64,000 nt of DNA from Nocardioides sp. HDW12B (GCF_011299595.1 NZ_CP049867.1:2666001-2730000); one strand, 5' to 3'; shown: positions 53,685-62,828, counted from the first letter of the stretch. Translations and numbers: made by a program. The notes: generated by a model from the letters alone, not told the origin.

Positions 53685-55502
53685 TCACACCGCGGAGTAA
53701 TCCCGGAAGCCCTTTTTCGTCTTCCGCCCCAGGTAGCCGGCGGCGACGAGGTGCTCGAGCAGCGGCGCCGGAGCGAAGCCGGGCTCGCGGAACTCCAGGT
53801 AGAGCTCGCGCTGGATGGCGAGCGAGACGTCGTTGCCGACCACGTCGAGCAGCGCGAACGGGCCCATCGGCAGCGCGCAGCCGTACTTCATGGCGGTGTC
53901 GATGTCGTCGGCCGTGGCGTAGTGGGCCTCGAGCATCTTGATGGCGTCGTTGAGGTAGGGGAACAGCAGGGCGTTGACGATGAACCCGGCGCGGTCGCCG
54001 CAGGAGACGGCGTGCTTGCCGACCTTGGCGCACAGCGCCCGGGTCGTCTCGGCGACGTCGTCGCTGGTGGCCACGGTGGAGACGACCTCGACCAGCTTCA
54101 TGATCGGGGCCGGGTTGAAGAAGTGCATGCCCACCACGTCCTGCGGGCGCGAGGTGACCTTGGCGAGGCTGATGATCGGCAGGCTCGAGGTGGTGGTGGC
54201 GAGGATCGCGCCCGGCTTGCAGATCTCGTCGAGGTTCTCGAAGAGCACGGTCTTGACCTGGAGGTCCTCGGCGATGGCCTCGACCACGACGTCGACCTGG
54301 GCCAGGTCGTCGAGCGACGTGGCCCCGGTCAGCCGGCCGAGCACGGCGGCCTTGGCCGACTCGTCGAGCTTGCCGCGCTGGATCGCCTTGTCCAGGGAGC
54401 GCTCGATGGTGGCGCGGACCCCGTCGACCTTGGCCTGCGAGCGGCCGACGTAGACCACGTCGTACCCCGCCTTGGCGAAGACCTCCACGATGCCGCTGGC
54501 CATGGTGCCGGTGCCGACGACGCCCACGGTGGAGACGTCGTGGCGCAGCTGCGGTGCCTCGTCGGCCGACGGGGTGCGCTCGTCGGGGACGACGGCGGAG
54601 GAGTCCACGCCGTCGTAGGTGTAGAAGCCGCGACCGGTCTTGCGGCCCAGCAGGCCGGCGGTGACCATCTGCTTGAGGATCGGGGCGGGCGCGTGGAGAC
54701 GGTCGCGGCCCTGCTTGTACATCGTGTCGAGGATCTCGTACGCCGTGTCGAGGCCGATCAGGTCGAGCAGGGCCAGCGGACCCATGGGGTAGCCGCAGCC
54801 GAAGCGCATCGCCGCGTCGATGTCCTCGCGGGAGGCGTAGCGGCCCTCGTACATGGACACGGCGTGGTTGAGGTAGCCGAACAGCAACGCGTTGGCGATG
54901 AAGCCCGCCTTGTCGCCGCAGACGACCGGGGTCTTCTCGAGCGACTCCACGAGTGCGGACACGTCGGCGAGCACGTCGGGCTGGGTCACGACGGTGCGGA
55001 CGACCTCGACGAGCTTCTGGACCGGGGCGGGGTTGAAGAAGTGGACTCCGACCACGCGACCGGGGCGCGCGGTGGCCGTCGAGATCTCGGTGACCGACAG
55101 CGACGAGGTGTTGGTGGCGATGATGGCATCGGCGCCGAGGATGCCGTCGAGGGTGGAGATCACGCTGCGCTTGACGGCCAGCTGCTCGACGACGGCCTCG
55201 ACGACGAACTGGCATCCGGCGAGCGCCTGCAGGTCGGTGCTGAAGGTGATGCGGTCGACCAGCTCGCTCTGCTCGGCCTCGGTCAGCTTGCCGCGGCTCA
55301 CGGCGCGGGCGGTCGAGTTGGTGACGTGCTGGCGGCCGCGCTCCAGGGTCTCGTCGTCGACCTCGACGCCGACGACCTCGTAGCCGTGGCGGGCGAAGAC
55401 CTCCGCGATTCCGGCGCCCATGGTGCCGAGGCCCACCACGCCGATGGTGGTGAACTCGCGGGACGGGGCGGTGCTGACCGGGGCGACGGCTTCTGCAGAC
55501 AT
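53685..55502 (-). CDS. 3-hydroxyacyl-CoA dehydrogenase, two tandem copies in one chain
   Basis: A 605-residue protein made of two complete HCDH units (about 15-310 and 325-605). Each has a Rossmann NAD site ([42 protein letters not shown]), a catalytic-His strand ([20 protein letters not shown]) and a C-terminal helical domain ([38 protein letters not shown]). Both units look active. It oxidises or reduces 3-hydroxyacyl-CoA, here perhaps acetoacetyl-CoA to 3-hydroxybutyryl-CoA. Doubled forms of about 600 residues are known in actinobacteria. CAGGAT ends six bases before the ATG. Divergent from nucS. Confidence 0.95.
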   Translation of the reverse strand: MSAEAVAPVSTAPSREFTTIGVVGLGTMGAGIAEVFARHGYEVVGVEVDDETLERGRQHVTNSTARAVSRGKLTEAEQSELVDRITFSTDLQALAGCQFVVEAVVEQLAVKRSVISTLDGILGADAIIATNTSSLSVTEISTATARPGRVVGVHFFNPAPVQKLVEVVRTVVTQPDVLADVSALVESLEKTPVVCGDKAGFIANALLFGYLNHAVSMYEGRYASREDIDAAMRFGCGYPMGPLALLDLIGLDTAYEILDTMYKQGRDRLHAPAPILKQMVTAGLLGRKTGRGFYTYDGVDSSAVVPDERTPSADEAPQLRHDVSTVGVVGTGTMASGIVEVFAKAGYDVVYVGRSQAKVDGVRATIERSLDKAIQRGKLDESAKAAVLGRLTGATSLDDLAQVDVVVEAIAEDLQVKTVLFENLDEICKPGAILATTTSSLPIISLAKVTSRPQDVVGMHFFNPAPIMKLVEVVSTVATSDDVAETTRALCAKVGKHAVSCGDRAGFIVNALLFPYLNDAIKMLEAHYATADDIDTAMKYGCALPMGPFALLDVVGNDVSLAIQRELYLEFREPGFAPAPLLEHLVAAGYLGRKTKKGFRDYSAV

Positions 55503-55588
55503 GGGCGCATCCTGCCACTCCCCGGGGCCTCCCGAGCCGACCCGTGAGGTACTTCACTGGCCGGTAACTTGTGGCCCGGACGGCCGGG

Positions 55589-55594
55589 TAGATT
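55589..55594 (+). promoter_or_regulatory. Candidate leaderless -10 box for nucS
   Basis: TAGATT ends eight bases before the nucS GTG. No ribosome binding site is seen. Confidence 0.45.
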
Positions 55595-55602
55595 GCCGCC
55601 TT

Positions 55603-56289
55603 GTGAGACTCGTCGTCGCTCGGTGCCAGGTGGACTACGCGGGTCGGCTGTCGGCCCACCTGCCGATGGCGACGCGCCTGATCATGGTCAAGAACGACGG
55701 GTCGGTGCTCGTCCACAGCGACGGCGGCTCCTACAAGCCGCTGAACTGGATGTCACCGCCGGCCACCCTGCGCGAGGGCACCACCGACGACGGCCAGGTC
55801 GAGTGGAGGGTCACGTCCCCCAAGGCCGACGACACGCTGCGGATCCTCATCGAGGAGGTCCTCAGCGACACCCGCCACGACCTCGGCATCGACCCCGGGC
55901 TACAGAAGGACGGCGTCGAGAAGCACCTCCAGGCGCTGCTGGCCGAGCACCCCGCGACGCTCTCCGACGGCCTCACGCTCGTACGCCGTGAGTTCCCCAC
56001 GGCGATCGGCCCGGTCGACCTGATGTGCCGCGACGGCGAGGGGCTGTCGGTCGCGGTCGAGATCAAGCGCCGCGGCGACATCGACGGTGTCGAGCAGCTG
56101 ACCCGCTACCTCGAGCTGCTCAACCGCGACCCGCTGCTGACCGTCAACGGCGCGGTCCGGGGCGTCTTCGCCGCGCAGGCCATCAAGCCACAGGCGCGCG
56201 TGCTGGCCGAGGACCGCGGCATCGCCTGCGTCGTCGTCGACTACGACGCGCTCCGCGGCATCGACGACCCCAGCCACCGGCTCTTCTGA
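55603..56289 (+). CDS. nucS: Mismatch-specific endonuclease NucS/EndoMS
   Basis: NucS replaces MutS/MutL in actinobacteria: it cuts both strands at mismatches and keeps mutation rates low. The 228 residues have the N-terminal dimerisation/DNA-binding domain ([25 protein letters not shown]) and a RecB-like nuclease with Asp139 in GPVDLMC, Glu153 and Lys155 in AVEIKRRG, and Gln165 in GVEQLTRYL. All catalytic residues are present. The C-terminal end PSHRLF is the expected beta-clamp-binding type tail. GTG 55603 gives standard length. Confidence 0.96.
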   Translation: MRLVVARCQVDYAGRLSAHLPMATRLIMVKNDGSVLVHSDGGSYKPLNWMSPPATLREGTTDDGQVEWRVTSPKADDTLRILIEEVLSDTRHDLGIDPGLQKDGVEKHLQALLAEHPATLSDGLTLVRREFPTAIGPVDLMCRDGEGLSVAVEIKRRGDIDGVEQLTRYLELLNRDPLLTVNGAVRGVFAAQAIKPQARVLAEDRGIACVVVDYDALRGIDDPSHRLF

Positions 56290-56341
56290 CCGACGACCGG
56301 CGGCCGCTCTCCGGTCGCTCCGGAGCCGCAGGGCCGGCGGG

Positions 56342-56938
56342 TCAGGCGTCGGCGAGTGAGTAGTGGCGGGCCTCCTGGCCCTGGGCCCACGCCAGTCCGG
56401 CGGTGCCGAGGCCGATGAGGGCGGCACCGGCGGCGCCGTACGGCGGGAAGATGTGCTCCTCCGCGACCCACCAGGCGCCGAGCAGCACCATCGCGGTCCC
56501 GGGCAGGGCGACCCAGCCGGTGCGTCGGGCGACCTCGATCGAGGCCGCGCCGACAGCCACCAGCAGGCCCCACTCCCCCACGTCTCCGACCCGGCCGCCG
56601 ATCTGGAAGATGTAGTCGACCTCGTCCGGGCGCAGCTGACCGGGCCCGAGCCGGTAGGTCACCCAGCCGGCGGTCAGCCCGCTGATGATGTCGAGGGCCG
56701 TGTAGCAGACCGCGTAGACGAAGGCACCGGCGTGCAGGACCAGCGCCAGCGGGTCCCGGCGCCCCCACACCAGCACCGACAGCGCGAGGCCCACCAGCGG
56801 GAAGACGAACATGCCCGCGAGGTGCATCTGCCACCAGTGGTGGGAGGTCGGGTAGCTCAGCGACCCGGGGTGGGTGGCGCCCACGACCCCCAGGGACAGG
56901 CCGGGCAGGGCGAGCAGCACGAGGCGACGGACGTCCAT
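56342..56938 (-). CDS. Six-TM membrane protein of unknown function
   Basis: A 198-residue integral membrane protein with about six spans (VLLALPGLSLGVVGATHP, MHLAGMFVFPLVGLALSVLVW, LALVLHAGAFVYAVCYTALDII, WGLLVAVGAASIEVA, LPGTAMVLLGAWWVAEEH, AALIGLGTAGLAWA). It has YPTSHHWWQMHLAGM, with paired histidines at a membrane border, and an EEHIFPPYG motif; both might bind a metal or haem. I do not recognise the family. A TAGGTT box ends seven bases before the ATG. Confidence 0.8.
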   Translation of the reverse strand: MDVRRLVLLALPGLSLGVVGATHPGSLSYPTSHHWWQMHLAGMFVFPLVGLALSVLVWGRRDPLALVLHAGAFVYAVCYTALDIISGLTAGWVTYRLGPGQLRPDEVDYIFQIGGRVGDVGEWGLLVAVGAASIEVARRTGWVALPGTAMVLLGAWWVAEEHIFPPYGAAGAALIGLGTAGLAWAQGQEARHYSLADA

Positions 56939-56945
56939 GGGGGCG

Positions 56946-56951
56946 AACCTA
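56946..56951 (-). promoter_or_regulatory. Candidate leaderless -10 box for the six-TM gene
   Basis: TAGGTT on the minus strand ends seven bases before the ATG at 56938, in the short gap after the oxidase gene. Confidence 0.5.
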
Positions 56952-56975
56952 CCGACCGGGTCTCAGCCGCAGGTC

Positions 56976-57899
56976 TCAGCCGCGTCCGACGAGAGACGTC
57001 ACCTCGGCGGCGCAGCCCCACGAGAGCGTGACGCCGGCCCCGCCGTGTCCGTAGCAGTGGATGACGCGGTTCCCGCGCACCCCGGTGCGCTCCTCGAGGC
57101 GCACGCCTGAGCGCGCCGGTCGCAGCCCCACGCGGTGGCGCAGCACCCGCGCGCGCTTCAGCTGCGGCACCAGCGCCGTGGCCCGGGCGAGGACCTCGCG
57201 GGCGACGGCCTCGTCCGGCCGGCGGTCCCAGGCCCCCTCGGTGTCGGTGCCGCCGACGACGATGTCGTGCCGGCGCGGCACGACGTACGTCGGTCCCGCA
57301 CTGTCGAGCCACCACTCCTCGAGCCCGACCTGCTCCACGACCACGACCTGGCCCCGCACCGGCACGACCGAGTCGTCGGACCCGAGCAGCCGGGCACCGA
57401 GCCCGCTGGCGTTGACGACCACCTCGGCCTGGTCGGGCAGCGCTGCCAGCGCCATGCGGGTCACGGTGCCGCCGAGGTCCTCGACCCGGTCGTTCAACCA
57501 GCCGAGGTAGACCGGCATCTCGGCGACCGGCACCTCCGCCGACCACCCGGCGGCGTACCCCGAGGGCAGGTCGGTGGCGGCCTCGACCGCCGGCAGCGCC
57601 GAGGCCCACCACGGCCGCGCCTCCGGTGAGCGGAGCACCTGGGTGCCGCGCCGCATCGTGACGCCGGTCGCCTCGTCGTCGGCCAGCGCGGTGAGGTCGG
57701 TGCAGGTCGTGGCGGCCCAGCCGAGCACGCGCTCGAGGGGGTAGGCGCGGTAGGGGTACCAGAGCGCGGCGGCCACCGCGGAGGTCGTCTCCAGCGGCAG
57801 GTCCCGCGCCAGCACCGCCACCTCGTGCCCGGCCTCGAGCAGGCGGACGGCGCACGAGAGCCCGACCACACCGGCCCCGACGACGGTCACGCGACTCAT
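56976..57899 (-). CDS. FAD-dependent D-amino-acid oxidase
   Basis: A 307-residue flavoprotein that oxidises D-amino acids to keto acids with ammonia and hydrogen peroxide. The FAD motif GAGVVGLS lies at 8-15, AALWYPYRAYPLERVLGWA is the usual active-site region with tyrosines, YVVPRRHDIVVGGT follows, and the end HCYGHGGAGVTLSWG is the DAO signature. Length and motifs match actinobacterial DAO. It may let the cell use D-amino acids from cell walls. Stop lies 38 bp upstream of the six-TM gene start on the same strand. Confidence 0.94.
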   Translation of the reverse strand: MSRVTVVGAGVVGLSCAVRLLEAGHEVAVLARDLPLETTSAVAAALWYPYRAYPLERVLGWAATTCTDLTALADDEATGVTMRRGTQVLRSPEARPWWASALPAVEAATDLPSGYAAGWSAEVPVAEMPVYLGWLNDRVEDLGGTVTRMALAALPDQAEVVVNASGLGARLLGSDDSVVPVRGQVVVVEQVGLEEWWLDSAGPTYVVPRRHDIVVGGTDTEGAWDRRPDEAVAREVLARATALVPQLKRARVLRHRVGLRPARSGVRLEERTGVRGNRVIHCYGHGGAGVTLSWGCAAEVTSLVGRG

Positions 57900-57966
57900 G
57901 CGCCTCAGTCTTCACCGCCGGGGCCGTGCGCGGACCGCGAACCGTGACCTTTCTCGGTGAAACGCG

Positions 57967-57995
57967 TTCTGACTGACAGTGCGTCGTGTCACATT
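57967..57995 (+). promoter_or_regulatory. Possible promoter for the beta-helix gene
   Basis: TTCTGA (57967-57972) and CACATT (57990-57995) are 17 bases apart, about 70 bases before the ATG, in the divergent gap with the oxidase gene. Confidence 0.4.
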
Positions 57996-58062
57996 GGGAC
58001 GGCGTCCTCCGGCCTGGGCACTCCCGCCCGAGGTCGGGACCCGGAGAAGAACAGGTGTCCAG

Positions 58063-59988
58063 ATGAGCCGTCCGTCGTCCGTCCGTCCCCCCTCGCGTCG
58101 CCCCTCGCGTCGCGCTGCGCGACCGCTCGCGGCCCTGCTGGTGGCGCCGCTCGTGGCGCTGCTGACGGCCGGGCTCGTGAGCGTGACGGCCCCGGCCGCC
58201 TCGGCCCACGAGGAGCGGACGTCGACCTTCCCGAAGGGCACCGGCGAGGTGCCGCGCTTCCTCGGCTACGACAACGCCCGCAGCCGCGTGGTCTGCCGGC
58301 CCGAGACCCGGGCGCTCGTCGCGGACATGCGCGCCGGCGCCGTGAAGGACCGCAACCAGCGGATGCTGCGACGCTGCGAGTTCGGCTCCATCCAGGACGC
58401 GATCAACACGATCTCGGCCCGCAACACCTCGATCTACGTGCTCCCGGGCACCTACCGCGAGACGAAGTACGCCGGCGACGAGCGGTCGGACTACTGCTCC
58501 AACCTCGAGACGGAGTCCAACGACCCGCTCGACGAGGTCGACTACATCGGCTCGGTGCCCGACCCCGAGGGCGAGGAGGGCGAGGACTCCGACCCGATCG
58601 CGCTGTCCTACTCCGACCAGCGCCGCTGCGCCCACAACCTCAACCTGATCGCGCTCTTCGGCGACGAGACGCCGCGCAACGACTCGATCGCCTGCGACAG
58701 CCGCTTCTGCGGGACGCAGATCGTCGGCACCGGCCAGCGCCGCACCGACGTGCTGATCGACAACCGCTTCAGCAAGCTCAACGCGCTGCGCGCGGACCGC
58801 ATGAGCGGGCTCTACCTGTCGAACTTCGCGGTGCAGCAGGCCGAGTTCAACGCCGTCTACGTGATGGAGAGCGACGGGTTCGTGATCGACCGCCTGCTCA
58901 CCCGCGGCAACGACGAGTACGGCATCCTCGCCTTCGCCTCCGACCACGGCGTCATCAAGCACTCCGAGGCCTACTACAACGGCGACTCGGGCATCTACCC
59001 GGGCTCGGCCTCGGACGTGAACGGCGAGAACGACCGCTTCCGTCCGAAGCGCTACTCGATCGAGATCTTCGGCAACCGCAGCCACCACAACACGCTCGGC
59101 TACTCCGGCACCGCGGGGAACTCGGTCTACTCCCACCACAACCGCTTCTACAAGAACGCGACCGGCATCTCGACCGACTCGCTCTTCCCCGGCCACCCCG
59201 GGCTGCCGCAGGACCACGCCCGCTGGAGCCGCAACAAGATCTACTCCAACAACGTCAACTACTTCACGAAGTACGTCGACACCGGGGTCTGCGCCAAGCC
59301 GATGCCGGAGCGCGGCTACCTCCAGGGCACCGTCTGCCCGGTCGTGCCGGTCCCCGTCGGCACCGGCGTGCTGATCGCCGGCGGCAACTTCAACTCCACC
59401 GACAACAACGAGATCTACGACAACTGGCGCTACGGGACGATGCAGTTCTGGGTGCCCGCCCCGCTGCGCGACGAGTTCGACCCGGCGAAGCTCTACGACA
59501 CCTCGCACGGCAACCGCACCTTCGGCAACGAGATGGGCTTCGGGCCGCGCGGGCAGAAGCTCTACAACGGCATGGACCACTGGTGGGACGACGAGGGCCA
59601 GGGCAACTGCTGGGTGAACAACACCTCCTCGCGCGGCGAGCCGACCGACAACTTCCTCGTCGACCCGGGCCCGTGCGCCGAGGGTGGCTCCTTCAACTCC
59701 CCCGGCACCGCCGCGGTCAAGGACGCCGGCTTCCTCTCGTGCTCGCAGTACGACCGCAACGACCCGACGCTGCGTCACCCGCCGGAGTGCAACTGGTTCG
59801 ACAGCCCGCCCAAGCCCACGGCGACCTCCGGGGACCCGTTCCCGATCGTGCCGGGCTCCGGCGAGATCGCCCCGCGCTCCTCGACGGTCGGCGGCCCCGA
59901 CGTCGGCTGGGCGACCAGCCTGCTGGCGCTCGGCGCGCTGCTCGCCGTCGGCGCGGCGTCCCGCGCTCGGCGTACGGCGCGAGGCTGA
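58063..59988 (+). CDS. Secreted right-handed parallel beta-helix protein with C-terminal anchor
   Basis: A 641-residue exported protein. A long signal (1-49, basic then AALLVAPLVALLTAGLV, cleaved after ASA) is followed by an SIQDAINTISARNTSIYVLPGTY motif typical of pectate-lyase-like helices. Many short Asn/Asp-rich turns come next (SNNVNYFTKY, STDNNEIYDNWRYG, FGNRSHHNTLGYSG). Twelve or so cysteines suggest disulfides. The end has a Pro/Ser stretch, a membrane span (TSLLALGALLAVGAA) and a basic tail, so it is probably surface-anchored without an LPxTG motif. Substrate unknown; no catalytic set is certain. ATG 58063 has AGGTG upstream. Confidence 0.82.
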   Translation: MSRPSSVRPPSRRPSRRAARPLAALLVAPLVALLTAGLVSVTAPAASAHEERTSTFPKGTGEVPRFLGYDNARSRVVCRPETRALVADMRAGAVKDRNQRMLRRCEFGSIQDAINTISARNTSIYVLPGTYRETKYAGDERSDYCSNLETESNDPLDEVDYIGSVPDPEGEEGEDSDPIALSYSDQRRCAHNLNLIALFGDETPRNDSIACDSRFCGTQIVGTGQRRTDVLIDNRFSKLNALRADRMSGLYLSNFAVQQAEFNAVYVMESDGFVIDRLLTRGNDEYGILAFASDHGVIKHSEAYYNGDSGIYPGSASDVNGENDRFRPKRYSIEIFGNRSHHNTLGYSGTAGNSVYSHHNRFYKNATGISTDSLFPGHPGLPQDHARWSRNKIYSNNVNYFTKYVDTGVCAKPMPERGYLQGTVCPVVPVPVGTGVLIAGGNFNSTDNNEIYDNWRYGTMQFWVPAPLRDEFDPAKLYDTSHGNRTFGNEMGFGPRGQKLYNGMDHWWDDEGQGNCWVNNTSSRGEPTDNFLVDPGPCAEGGSFNSPGTAAVKDAGFLSCSQYDRNDPTLRHPPECNWFDSPPKPTATSGDPFPIVPGSGEIAPRSSTVGGPDVGWATSLLALGALLAVGAASRARRTARG

Positions 59989-59989
59989 G

Positions 59990-60544
59990 GTGCGCCGGGC
60001 CCTGACGGTCGCCGGCACCGTCACGCTCGCCACCGTCGCGGCCACCGGCGTGGCCGTGGCCACCGCCACCCCCGAGCTGGAGGCCACCGGACCGACCTCG
60101 GTCGCCGGCACCACCGGGACGGCCGTGTTCACGCTCGGCGACCGCACGATCCGGCAGGTCCGGTACGCCGACGGCGGCACCTTGGCCTACACGTTCACCG
60201 TGGAGAACGACGGCTGGCTGCCGCTGACGGTGACGGGCCTGCGGGCACCGGACCCCCAGCCGCGGCTGTTCGAGCTGAAGCGGGTGGTGGGCGCCGACGG
60301 CGACGCAACGATCGCCCTTCCGGCCCGCGGGTCGGCCGAGGTGACCGTGGAGATGCTCATGCGCGGCTGCGAGACCCTCTCGGCGCGCGCGGGCAGCATC
60401 GTCGACGAGGTCGAGCTCGAGCTCGAGAGCGCCGGGCTCCCCCGCGACACCGTCACGGTCGACCTGCCCGAGGAGGTCCGCGCCGGGTCACCGCGCGAGG
60501 CCGGCTGCGCCGACGCCACGGCCAGCTCGCGTCCCCCGGGCTGA
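59990..60544 (+). CDS. Small exported protein, partner of the beta-helix protein
   Basis: A 184-residue protein with a signal-like start (VRRALTVAGTVTLATVAATGVAVA, cleavage near ATA). The mature part is beta-rich: TLAYTFTVENDGWLPLTVTGL followed by PRLFELKRV and ARGSAEVTVEML resembles an Ig-like or DUF-type adhesive fold. Two cysteines (RGCETLS, EAGCADA) could pair. The GTG is two bases after the beta-helix stop, so the two are co-transcribed and probably meet outside the cell. Family not recognised. Confidence 0.75.
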   Translation: MRRALTVAGTVTLATVAATGVAVATATPELEATGPTSVAGTTGTAVFTLGDRTIRQVRYADGGTLAYTFTVENDGWLPLTVTGLRAPDPQPRLFELKRVVGADGDATIALPARGSAEVTVEMLMRGCETLSARAGSIVDEVELELESAGLPRDTVTVDLPEEVRAGSPREAGCADATASSRPPG

Positions 60545-60572
60545 CAGCGGTCTCACTGCCCATGGCGGACTG

Positions 60573-60635
60573 GCACTCCCCATGGTGAGGACACCGTGGG
60601 GAGTGCTGGTCTCCCTGCATACCGTGGGAAACCAG
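60573..60635. terminator. Double hairpin between convergent genes
   Basis: First stem: 60573-60587 with 60592-60606, 15 bp, one mismatch, AGGA loop. Second stem: 60606-60615 with 60626-60635, 10 bp, one mismatch. Together they fill the gap between the small exported protein and the convergent ecm gene. The second stem ends five bases before the ecm stop codon. Confidence 0.7.
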
Positions 60636-60640
60636 CAGCC

Positions 60641-62722
60641 TCAGGCGAGGCCGCGGGCCGTGCGGATCTCGGCGACGATGCCGGCCATGATCTCGGTGAG
60701 GCCGAAGTCCTTGGGCGTGAAGACCGCGGCGACGCCCAGCTCCTTGAGGCGCGCTGCGTCCGAGGTCGGGATGATGCCGCCGAGCACGACCGGGACGTCG
60801 TCGAGGCCCTCGGCCCGGAGACCGTCGAGCACCGCCGGCACGAGCTCCATGTGCGAGCCGGAGAGGATCGAGAGCCCCACGCAGTGGACGTCCTCGGCCA
60901 CCGCGGCCGCGACGATCTCGGCCGGGGTCAGCCGGATGCCCTGGTAGATCACCTCGAAGCCGGCGTCGCGGGCGCGCACCGCCACCTGCTCGGCGCCGTT
61001 GGAGTGCCCGTCGAGACCGGGCTTGCCGACCAGCAGCCGCAGCCGACCGCCCAGCTCCTCGCCCGTGGCCCGGACCGTCTCGCGGACCTCCGTGAGCGCC
61101 TCGCCGGGCTCGGCCACACCGACGGCGCCGGAGACGCCGGTGGGGGCGCGGTACTCGCCGAAGACCTCGCGCAGCGTGCCGGCCCACTCGCCGGTCGTCA
61201 CGCCGGCGCGGGCCGCGGCCAGGGTGGCGTCCATGAGGTTGACCCCCGACTTGGCGTCGGCGGCCAGCCGCGCGAGCGAATTGTCGACCTCGCCCTGGTC
61301 GCGCTTCGCACGCCACTCCTCCAGGCCGCGCAGCGCGGCCCGCTCGGCCTCCGGGTCCGCGACCTGGATGGCGGTGTCGAGGTCCGCGGTCAGCGGGGAC
61401 TCCTCGGTGGTCTGGAACTTGTTGACGCCGACCACGACCTCGTCGCCGGACTCGATGCGGCCGCGACGAGCGGCGTGGGAGGACACCAGCGCCTGCTTCA
61501 TGTAGCCGGTCTCGACGGCCGCGACCGCGCCGCCCATCGCCTGCACCCGGTCGATCTCGGCGCGGGCGCTGGCGACGAGGTCGGCGACCTTGGCCTCGAC
61601 CACGTGCGAGCCGTCGAAGAGGTCGGCGTGCTCGAGCAGGTCGGACTCGAAGGCCAGCACCTGCTGCAGCCGCAGCGACCACTGCTGGTCCCAGGGCCGC
61701 GGCAGGCCGAGCGCCTCGTTCCACGCCGGCAGCTGGACCGCACGGGCGCGGGCGTTCTTCGACAGCGTGACGCCCAGCATCTCCAGGACGATGCGCTGCA
61801 CGTTGTTCTCGGGCTGGGCCTCGGTCAGGCCGAGCGAGTTGACCTGCACGCCGTACCGGAAGCGGCGCATCTTCTCGTCGGTGACGCCGTAGCGCTCCCG
61901 GGTGATCTCGTCCCACAGCTCGACGAAGGCGCGCATCTTGCACATCTCCTCGACGAACCGCACCCCGGCGTTGACGAAGAACGACATCCGGCCCACGACC
62001 TTGGCCATGTCGTCGGCCTCGACCTGGCCCGAGTCACGCACGGAGTCGAGCACCGAGATGGCCGTGCACAGGGCGAAGGCCAGCTCCTGCGTCGGCGTCG
62101 CCCCGGCCTCCTGCAGGTGGTAGCTGCAGATGTTGATCGGGTTCCACTTCGGGATGTGGTTGACGGTGTAGGCGATGGTGTCGGTGGTCAGGCGCAGCGA
62201 GTGCTCGGGCGGGAACACGTAGGTGCCCCGGGAGAGGTACTCCTTGATGATGTCGTTCTGCGTCGTGCCGGCCAGCTGGGCGTGCACCTCGCGCGGGTCG
62301 ACGCCGGGGTTCTGCTCCTCGGCGACCACCTGATACAGCGCCAGCAGCCACATCGCGGTGGCGTTGATCGTCATCGAGGTGTTCATGCCGGTCAGCGGGA
62401 TGTCGGCGAACAGCTGCCGCATGTCGCCCAGGTGCGGGACGGGGACGCCGACCTTGCCGACCTCGCCCTTGGCCAGGACCGAGTCGGGGTCGTAGCCGGT
62501 CTGCGTCGGGAGATCGAACGCGACCGACAGGCCGGTCTGCCCCTTGGCGAGGTTGCGGCGGTAGAGCGCGTTGGACTCCGACGCCGAGCTGTGCCCGGCG
62601 TAGGTCCGCATCACCCAGGGGCGGTCGCGCTCGGGGCGCACCTCACCGGTGCCCGGGGCCGTCTCCGCGGCGGTCTCGGCGGCGGGTGCGGCCGGGGGAA
62701 CCTGGTCCTGCTGCTGGGTCAT
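60641..62722 (-). CDS. ecm: Ethylmalonyl-CoA mutase (MeaA/Ecm)
   Basis: A cobalamin enzyme that turns ethylmalonyl-CoA into methylsuccinyl-CoA in the ethylmalonyl-CoA pathway. The 693 residues have the acyl-CoA mutase barrel with RTYAGHSSASESNALYRRN and the Ecm-type GYDPDSVLAKGEVGKVGVPV; methylmalonyl-CoA mutase has a different loop there. The B12 domain has the base-off ligand His573 in LDGHSNG, and GLSILSGSH and VVLGGIIP. A TAGGGT box ends six bases before the ATG. With Ccr, epimerase and MeaB in the same window this supports acetyl-CoA assimilation or extender-unit supply. Confidence 0.95.
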   Translation of the reverse strand: MTQQQDQVPPAAPAAETAAETAPGTGEVRPERDRPWVMRTYAGHSSASESNALYRRNLAKGQTGLSVAFDLPTQTGYDPDSVLAKGEVGKVGVPVPHLGDMRQLFADIPLTGMNTSMTINATAMWLLALYQVVAEEQNPGVDPREVHAQLAGTTQNDIIKEYLSRGTYVFPPEHSLRLTTDTIAYTVNHIPKWNPINICSYHLQEAGATPTQELAFALCTAISVLDSVRDSGQVEADDMAKVVGRMSFFVNAGVRFVEEMCKMRAFVELWDEITRERYGVTDEKMRRFRYGVQVNSLGLTEAQPENNVQRIVLEMLGVTLSKNARARAVQLPAWNEALGLPRPWDQQWSLRLQQVLAFESDLLEHADLFDGSHVVEAKVADLVASARAEIDRVQAMGGAVAAVETGYMKQALVSSHAARRGRIESGDEVVVGVNKFQTTEESPLTADLDTAIQVADPEAERAALRGLEEWRAKRDQGEVDNSLARLAADAKSGVNLMDATLAAARAGVTTGEWAGTLREVFGEYRAPTGVSGAVGVAEPGEALTEVRETVRATGEELGGRLRLLVGKPGLDGHSNGAEQVAVRARDAGFEVIYQGIRLTPAEIVAAAVAEDVHCVGLSILSGSHMELVPAVLDGLRAEGLDDVPVVLGGIIPTSDAARLKELGVAAVFTPKDFGLTEIMAGIVAEIRTARGLA

Positions 62723-62728
62723 AGCGGC

Positions 62729-62734
62729 ACCCTA
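62729..62734 (-). promoter_or_regulatory. Candidate leaderless -10 box for ecm
   Basis: TAGGGT on the minus strand ends six bases before the ecm ATG. Confidence 0.5.
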
Positions 62735-62740
62735 GTGCCG

Positions 62741-62758
62741 GGTTACGCCCCGGTAACC
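62741..62758. promoter_or_regulatory. Inverted repeat upstream of ecm, possible operator
   Basis: GGTTAC and GTAACC flank a 6-bp spacer just upstream of the ecm -10 box, where a -35 would lie. A regulator bound here could control ecm. The palindrome is short, so this is tentative. Confidence 0.4.
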
Positions 62759-62828
62759 GGGTTGTGAGGTGATCCACTGGGGCCCATCTCACACCGGGGA
62801 GCGAGCCCAGCGCCGACTCAGAGCCGAC

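Noticed and set aside
60641-62722. Methylmalonyl-CoA mutase large subunit
   Set aside because: The substrate loop reads YDPDSVLAKGEVGKVGVPV with MNTSMTINATA, as in ethylmalonyl-CoA mutase, and the chain lacks the N-terminal extension of MutB.
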